Source: Alopecurus myosuroides | Taxonomy: Eukaryota > Streptophyta > Magnoliopsida > Poales > Poaceae | Direction of reading: 5' to 3' | DNA length: 64,000 nucleotides | Assembly (NCBI GenBank): GCA_028641055.1 | Contig: CM054062.1 | Coordinates: 233,380,376-233,444,375, forward strand | Shown here: positions 58,303 to 64,000 of the stretch, one piece after another | How the letters are laid out: every line of letters begins with the position of its first letter | Position numbering within the stretch: the first letter of the stretch is position 1 | The notes under the pieces: model-generated | What the model saw: the letters and a program-made list of their open reading frames with translations, nothing else | Databases searched by the model: none | Told to the model about the DNA's origin: nothing | Position numbers and translations under genes: made by a program

Positions 58303-58740
58303 CTAACCTATCGTGCCAAAGGCAGAATAGTTCAGAGCTTCTAAAAACATTTTAAGGGTAGTGTACTTGGGCGGTGCTACTATCTTAGTGTAGTAAAACC
58401 CTGTAACGAACGAAGGAAGCCTTTCGACAACATGTTTACCATTTTCATCACGTTTCGTGATGAGTAGGTACTCCTTACCAGTGTCATCATCATAGGTCTC
58501 AATGTGAAACCCATTAACACGAATGTCTTTAAAACTCAAAAGAGTACGAGTCGCTTCCGGGTTCAACAATGCCTCATTAATGATCAAAGTTGTTCCCATG
58601 GGGAGTGTTATAGTGGCTCGTCCGGAGTCAACTATATGAGGACCGCAGCCAGCAATCGTCGTAATACTCCCTGGAATTTTTCTTGATGGACTCAAAATAC
58701 TTTCTATCTCTCAAGATGGTATTGGTGGTACCTCTATCGG
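58303..58740 (-). pseudogene. Copia-L protease / GAG-pre-integrase region
   Basis: 58695-58303 reads PGSITTIAGCGPHIVDSGRA, LPMGTTLIINEALLNPEATR, FKDIRVNGFHIETYDDDTGK and LPSFVTGFYYTKIVAPP. Upstream (about 58740-58700) comes the ADRGTTNTIL-like text where copia proteases carry their active-site Asp. It is collinear with 60960-61403. Confidence 0.78.
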
Positions 58741-59035
58741 CAAGACATGTTTCATCCATTCGGGCGCCACACGTGTTTAAAAATATAGTGTCTAATTATT
58801 AAACGTGAGTGAGGAAGATGCTACAGTAATCATAATGAAACATGCAATCATTTCAGAACATAACATAATCATCTCTAGTAAATAATGGAATAAATGAATG
58901 ATAACGAAGTCATCCAATCGCAGATAAATGTTTAAAGAAACGAATAATGTTGCTCTCATAGAGTTTACAACCAAATCGAATGTATTGTATCAAATTATTT
59001 TCATAAAAATCATGAGTAAATGAGCAAAGTTTAGA
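58741..59035 (-). other. Spacer between copia-L protease and gag
   Basis: AT-rich, no coding domain recognised. Its counterpart in the right arm is 60675-60950. Confidence 0.5.
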
Positions 59036-59683
59036 TGGAGTCCGCAAGGCAACCATCCAGCTCATCCGAGATCTCCATATCAATAAACTTCCTGGTTTTA
59101 TTCACCTCCGGAAGGCTGCAAGGAGAAGTTCTTTTTCAGAACCTCATCCTGTGCCTCAGCCACCTGGAGGACGTGAATAAGCTCTGAATACTACATGAAG
59201 TTCTCCTGGCGGTAGTTCCGCGCATTCTAGAGATTACGCGAATGGAAGGTGGAGAGACTTTTCTCTATCTTTTCCTCGTCAGTGATTCTAGTACCACACA
59301 TGTCGAGAGCCGTACAAATCCCGTGTAACGCAGAATTGTACGACGTCACCGACTTGAAGTTCCTGAACCTCAGACGCAACCATTCTGCCTCCTCCTTTGG
59401 CTTGACAAGCGAACCGCTCTTTTAGGGCGGTCCACAGGGTTGAGGCACTCCTTACAGCCATGTACTTGTTTTTTAACGTTGCACACATGTGATGGTGGAG
59501 GAAATGCAGTGCTTGGGCATTCTCTGCCGCAGCCGTGGTGCTGGGGGCAGTCGGGGTCCCCGCGACCAGTGCTCGCTTGATCTTTCGGCCCTCGAGGACG
59601 ATCTCCACGTCCGAGGCCCAAGCCAAGTAGTTCATCCCGGTCTGAGCCAACTCCTCAAATTCCCGGTTCATGATTCCGGCCAT
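59036..59683 (-). pseudogene. Copia-L gag (left palindrome arm)
   Basis: ATG at 59683 (minus): MAGIMNREFEELAQTGMNYL, WASDVEIVLEGRKIKRALVA, FLHHHMCATLKNKYMAVRSA and LWTALKERFA, then a frame slip and continuation to ADSI near 59036. This is the UBN2/copia gag type. It mirrors 60009-60674 exactly in position: both ATGs lie 163 nt from the palindrome centre. Confidence 0.85.
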
Positions 59684-60008
59684 CTGCGATTTATGCAAAC
59701 ATGTATCAGATTACAGCAGATAATCGATTGCATAAAGCGGTGTTGATACAAAATTCAATAAAGCGGCATTCCAAAATTTAAATAACATGCTAAAATGATC
59801 TACTAAGTATTAAAACAATTAATAACTGTAGTAAAATGATTTTTTTCATATCATGTTTTACTACGGTTATTAATTGTTTTAATACTTAGTAGAGCATCTT
59901 AGCATGTCATTTAAATTTTGGAACGCCGCTTTATTGAATTTTGTATCAACACCGCTTTATGCAATCGATTACCTGCTGTAATCTGATACATGTTTGCATA
60001 AATCGCAG
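59684..60008. repeat. Palindrome centre between two copia copies
   Basis: Inverted 5' leaders of the two copia copies meet here. CTACTAAGTATTAAAACAAT (59800-59819) pairs with the reverse complement at 59873-59892, and GTAGTAAAA (59828-59836) with TTTTACTAC (59856-59864), leaving about 19 nt, centre ~59846. About six mismatches lie in the ~150 bp from the spacer to each ATG. No LTR is recognisable; GTATCAACACCGC in each arm may be a decayed primer site. Confidence 0.85.
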
Positions 60009-60674
60009 ATGGCCGGAATCATGAACCGGGAATTTGAGGAGCTGGCTCACACCGGGCTGAACTACTTGGCTTGGGCCTCGTACGTGGAGATCGTCCTCGA
60101 GGGCTAGAAGATCAAGGGAGCGCTGGTTGCGGGGATCCTGACGGCCCCCAGCACCACGGCTGCGGCAGAGAATGCCCAGGCACTGCATTTCCTCCGCCAT
60201 CACATGTGTGCGACGTTGAAAAACGAGTACATGGCTATAAGGAGTGCCTCAACCCTGTGGACCGCCCTGAAAGAGCGGTTCGCTCGGTTGAAGTACCACA
60301 TCAAGCCAAAGGCGGAGACGGAATGGTTGCGTCTGAGGTTCATGGACTTAAAGTCGGTGACGTCGTACAATTCTGCATTACACAGGATTTGTACGGCTCT
60401 CGACATGTGTGGTACCAGAATCACAGACGAGCAGAAGATAGAGAAAACTCTCTCCACCTTCCATTCGCGTAATCTCCAGAATGCGCGGAACTACCGCGAG
60501 GAGAACTTCACGCAGTATTCGGAGCTCATTGACGTCCTCCGGGTGGCTGAGGCACATGATGATGTTCTGAAAAGAACTTCTCCTCGCAGACTTTCGGAGG
60601 TGAATGAAAACAGGAAGTTTAGCGAGATGGAGATCTCGGATGAGCCTGATGGTTGCCTTGCAGACTCCATTTAA
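60009..60674 (+). pseudogene. Copia-R gag
   Basis: The frame begins at the ATG at 60009 (MAGIMNREFEELAHTGLNYL). A TAG stop interrupts it in LEG*KIK at about 60108. From 60204 it is open: MCATLKNEYMAIRSASTLW, LKERFARLKYHIKPKAE, SYNSALHRICTALDMCGTRI, FHSRNLQNARNYREENFTQY, ending ADSI and TAA at 60672. This is UBN2-type copia gag without a visible zinc knuckle. It is better preserved than the left-arm copy, which has a deletion after FA. Confidence 0.85.
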
Positions 60675-60950
60675 ACTCCGTTCATTTATTCGTGATTCTT
60701 TATAGCAATAATTTGATACAATACATTCGATTTGGTTGTAAGCTCTATGAGAGCAATGTTATTTGTTTCCTTAAACAATTATCGGCGATTGGATGACTTC
60801 GTTATCATTCATTTATTCAATTATTTAATAGAGATGATTATGTTATGTTCTGAAATGTTTGCATGTTTAATTATTATTACTGTAGCATCTTCCTCGATCA
60901 CGTTTAATAATTAGACACTACATTTTAGAACGCGTGTGGCGCCCGAATGG
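60675..60950 (+). other. Spacer between copia-R gag and protease
   Basis: AT-rich; mirrors 58741-59035. No domain recognised. Confidence 0.5.
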
Positions 60951-61403
60951 AGGAAACGTGCCTTGCCGATAGCGGCAGCACCAATACCATCTTGAGAGAT
61001 ACAAAGTATTTTGAGTCCATCATAAAAAATTCCAGTGATTATTAGGACGATCGCCGGTTGCGGTCCTCATATAGTTGGATCCGGACGAGTCACTATAACA
61101 CTCCCCATGGGAACAACTTTGATCATCAGTGAGACATTGTTGTACCCGGAAGCGACTCGTACTCTCTTAAGTTTTAAAGACATTCGTGTTAATGGATTTC
61201 ACATTGAGACCTATTATGATGACACTGGTAAGAAGTACGTACTCATCACGAAACGCGATGAAAATGGTAAACATGTTGTCGAAAGGCTTCCTTCGTTCGC
61301 TACAGGGTTGTCCTACACTAAGATAGTAGCACCGCCATGTACACTACCCTTAAAACTTGTTTTAGAAGCTCTGAACTATTCTGCCTTTGGCACGATAGGT
61401 TAG
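60951..61403 (+). pseudogene. Copia-R protease / GAG-pre-integrase region
   Basis: Near 60960-61030 the text reads CLADSGSTNTILRDTKYFES in one frame, the copia protease active site (Asp-Ser-Gly). From 61035: IRTIAGCGPHIVGSGRVTIT, LPMGTTLIISETLLYPEATR, FKDIRVNGFHIETYYDDTGK and LPSFATGLSYTKIVAPP. A frame change near 61030 and another near 61340 separate it from the neighbours. The protease cuts the polyprotein. Confidence 0.8.
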
Positions 61404-62638
61404 GCCATCCTGGTCTTACGATGATGAGAAATATAATTAACAACTCTAATGGTCATAATGTTGATGTGAAAAATTTCCCGAATCATGATGATTTCGTGTG
61501 CTCCGCGTGCGCTAAGGGAAAATTAATTATTAGACTATCGTCCCTAAAGGTGAAGGATGAAATCACCACGTTCTTGGAACGTATCCAAGGGGACATATGC
61601 GGTCCTATTCAGCCCCTTTCGGGTCCGTTTAGGTACTTCATGGTGCTCATTGATGCTTCCTATAAATGGTCCAATGTTAGCCTGCTGTCAACAAGGAACC
61701 ATGCTGTTGCAAAGTTGATCTCTCAGATCGTACAAATGAGGAATAAATTTCCTGATCATCGTATTAAGTCTATTCGTATGGACAACGCCGGTGAATTTAC
61801 TTCAAAGGCGTTAGATGATTATTGCATGGCAACAGGAATCAAACTTGAGCACTCTATACCGCACGTTCACACGCAAAATGGATTTACGGAGGCATTGATT
61901 AAAAGAAATAAATTCATTGCCAAATCGCTCCTTCAGTGTTGTAATTTACCAACTACATGTTGGGGTCGCGCGGTGTTACACGCTGTCAATCTCATCAACT
62001 TTCGACCATCGGCCTACAATATCCATTCTCCTATGCAACTTGCGCAAGGGTCGGCACCGAAAATTTCCCACCTTCGTAGGTTCGGTTGCCAGGTATGTGT
62101 ATCAATACCACATCCTCAACGGTCAGCAATGGGACCGCTCCGTAAGTCGGGGATATACGTTGGTTATGAGACTATGTCCATAATCAGGTTTCTGGACCCC
62201 GCGACAGGTGACTGTCATACGGCTAGTTTCGCTGATTGCATTTTTGACGAGGATCTTTTCCCTACTTTAGGGGGATATAATCAACCCCTTGATGATAAAA
62301 GTCGAGAACTTACGTGGCAATCCACGGGGATCCACGCTCATGACACTCGCACTGCCGGGTCTAACAGAGAAGTTCAAAATATAATAGATTTACACTCGTT
62401 AGCGAATCAATTGCCTGATCATTTTAGTGACTTAAAGACTGTGACAAAGTCGCATGTTCATGCGCGCGATGCACCGGAAAGGGTTGAAATACCGAAGAGA
62501 AATCATGGTATACCCGCTCCCATTCTTAGGCCTAAGAGGACGAGAAATACGGTTTCTCAAATCCCAAGTACTCGGGTACGCCCGAAGAAAAAGGATAAGA
62601 GAGATTTATCACAGCCTACCCCTGCAAAGGGGAGCTAG
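61337..62638 (+). pseudogene. Copia-R integrase
   Basis: A 433-codon open frame, the longest in the window. Zinc-binding: LWHDRLGHPGLTMMRNI...CSACAKGK (His-His-Cys-Cys). Core: ERIQGDICGPIQPLSGPF (Asp), IKSIRMDNAGEF (Asp), then HTQNGFTEALIKRNK (Glu), all three acidic residues kept. It continues with FADCIFDEDLFPTLGG and a basic tail (RPKRTRNTV, RPKKKDKRDLS). The stop is at 62636-62638. It is in copia order (before RT). The frame is intact locally but the flanks are broken, so it is called a pseudogene. Confidence 0.88.
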
Positions 62639-63090
62639 TTGAGACCTGGCACAAGTACGGACGTTTCAGTGCACGAAATTCCGGACTTGAATTTTTCTAC
62701 TTCGGCAATACCCAGCAAAGATGTGTGCGCACACATTGGAGCGGGAAAGCTAAAGGACCTTTCTCCCGGATTTGAAAATCCGGTGGAGGAAGGGGATGTG
62801 CCTAATGCACTCCATGACGAAAAGGCCATTAATTATATTAATTCGGGCGAGTCAATTAATCGAGCTATGGCAAATGTCGACATTTATTTTGCCAAGAAAA
62901 TTGCCTCAATCATAGATCTTGAGTCAGAGCCTAACACTCTCACTGATTGTAAGAAAAAGTCGGATTGGAAAGATTGGAAGAAGGCAATAACTGCTGAGTT
63001 ATTTTCCCTCAACAAAAGAGAGGTGTTCGGACCTGTTTGTGTAACTCCTCCCCATGTGCGCCCCGTTGGCCACAAGTGGGTTTTTGTTTG
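62639..63090 (+). pseudogene. Copia-R linker to reverse transcriptase
   Basis: An open frame with DVSVHEIPDLNFS, AHIGAGKLKDLSPGFENPVE, EKAINYINSGESINRAMAN, KKSDWKDWKKAITAELFSLN and VTPPHVRPVGHKWVFV. The last part is the first RT motif of copia. A TGA follows WVFV at 63089 (normally Arg), starting the next break. Confidence 0.8.
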
Positions 63091-64000
63091 AAAGAGGAAC
63101 GAAAATAATGAGGTAGTAAGGTACAAAGCAAGGCTCGTTGCTCAAGGTTTCTCCCAGCGACCAGGTGTCGACTTCGAGGAAACTTACTCCCCCGTTATGG
63201 ATGGAATTACCTTTAGATACTTGATCTCAATGGCAGTAAACTTGGATTTGAAAATCAAACTTATGGACGTTGTCACCGCTTACCTTTATGGTAATTTGGA
63301 TTCGTACATATACATGAAAGTAGCCAAAGGTATCCCTGTTCCGAACCAAAATAGAGCTAACAGAAGTTTATACATTGTTCATCTTAAGAAGTCACTGTAT
63401 GGACTTAAACAATCAAGTAGGATGTGGTATAATCGTTTAAGCGATTTCCTTCATCAAAAGGGCTACACGAGCAATGAAGATTGCCCATGTGTTTTTAGAC
63501 GGAGATCACAAGATGGTTTCTGTATTATCTCGGTGTAAGTGGACAATTTGAATATAATCGGTACACCTGAGGATATTGAGGAAGCGAGTTCCTACCTGAT
63601 GTCAGAATTCGAAATGAAAGACTTAGGCAAAACCAAGTTCTGCCTAGATCTGCAACTTGAGCATTCCCCTGCTCGGATCTTAGTGCACCAGTCTGCCTAC
63701 ACCCAGAAGGTGTTGGAAAGATTTGGATTTGATAAGGCATACACTTCTAAGACCCCGATGATCGGGAGATCTTTACAGCAGGATAAGGACCCGTTCAGGC
63801 CTAAGGAAGAGGGGGAGGAAATTCTGGGACCAGAATTCCCCTACTTGTGTGCAGTTGGTGCACTCATGTACCTCGCGAATTGCACACGGCCGTACATTAC
63901 GTTCGCCGTCAATTTGCTTGCTAGGTACAATTTTGAGCCTATCAAGAGACATTGGAAAGGAGTTAAGGACATCTTCCGATACCTGCAAGGGACCAAAGAT
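63091..64000 (+). pseudogene. Copia-R reverse transcriptase and RNase H (partial)
   Basis: RNENNEVVRYKARLVAQGFS, YSPVMDGITFRYLISMAVNL, MDVVTAYLYGNLDSYIYMKV and SLYGLKQSSRMWYNRL are copia RT motifs. The catalytic YVDD is destroyed: the Tyr codon is TAA (about 63536) and the last Asp is Asn. It continues YLMSEFEMKDLGKTKFCLDL, RPYITFAVNLLARYN and HWKGVKDIFRYLQGTKD into RNase H at the window edge. Dead by the active-site changes alone. Confidence 0.88.

Larger units (their letters stand above)
59847..64000 (+). mobile_element. Copia-R: plus-strand copia element (right palindrome arm, 3' end outside)
   Basis: gag (60009-60674), protease and pre-integrase (60960-61403), integrase (61337-62638), linker (62639-63090) and RT/RNase H (63091-64000), in the Ty1/copia order with integrase before RT. 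It is inverted relative to 50311-51215 and 57181-59845 with the same order. No 5' LTR is seen before gag. The window ends inside RNase H. Confidence 0.88.

Noticed and set aside
1..64000. Host protein-coding gene, rRNA or CRISPR array
   Set aside because: No intact non-TE coding region, no rRNA-like sequence and no regularly spaced repeat array was seen on either strand.

Overview
The window looks like intergenic heterochromatin from a large grass genome, most likely a Triticeae species (wheat, barley, rye or Aegilops relatives). This is an inference from the Athila-type elements with ~1.4 kb LTRs, the very long LARD-like LTRs, a Stowaway MITE with CTCCCTCCGT termini and the depth of nesting. 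I see no intact host gene, rRNA gene, tRNA gene or CRISPR array. Nearly every base belongs to a transposable element, and almost every TE gene is broken.

Layout. 1-2918: minus-strand Athila-like element (Gypsy-1) with its 5' LTR at 1507-2918. 2919-3764: a truncated plus-strand LTR end joined to a minus-strand Athila integrase remnant, then a 100-N gap (3765-3864). 3865-8536: plus-strand pol-less element (Gypsy-2) with a complete 3' LTR. 8537-50310: one minus-strand Athila element (Gypsy-3), split by a hAT transposon (9208-14778) and a Tat-lineage gypsy (Gypsy-4, 16691-42700). Gypsy-3's 5' LTR (45097-50310) contains a Stowaway MITE, which contains a 3.6 kb Helitron carrying a captured ERD2-like exon. 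Gypsy-4 has three LTRs, so a family member inserted into another and one LTR was later lost. It also contains a LARD-like element (Gypsy-5, 18610-29528) that splits an antisense multi-exon gene. 50311-64000: two copia copies head to head, forming a palindrome centred near 59846. The left arm is interrupted by Gypsy-3 at one end and by a 5.96 kb solo LTR (51221-57175).

How the pieces relate. Target-site duplications and restored reading frames give a relative order: copia palindrome, then Gypsy-3, then outer Gypsy-4, then inner Gypsy-4, then Gypsy-5. On side branches, hAT entered Gypsy-3 pol, the Helitron entered the MITE in the Gypsy-3 LTR, and the solo-LTR parent entered copia. The most interesting items are the antisense spliced gene with its own promoter inside Gypsy-4, the Helitron gene capture, the copia palindrome, the three-LTR structure and a duplicated element junction flanking the assembly gap.
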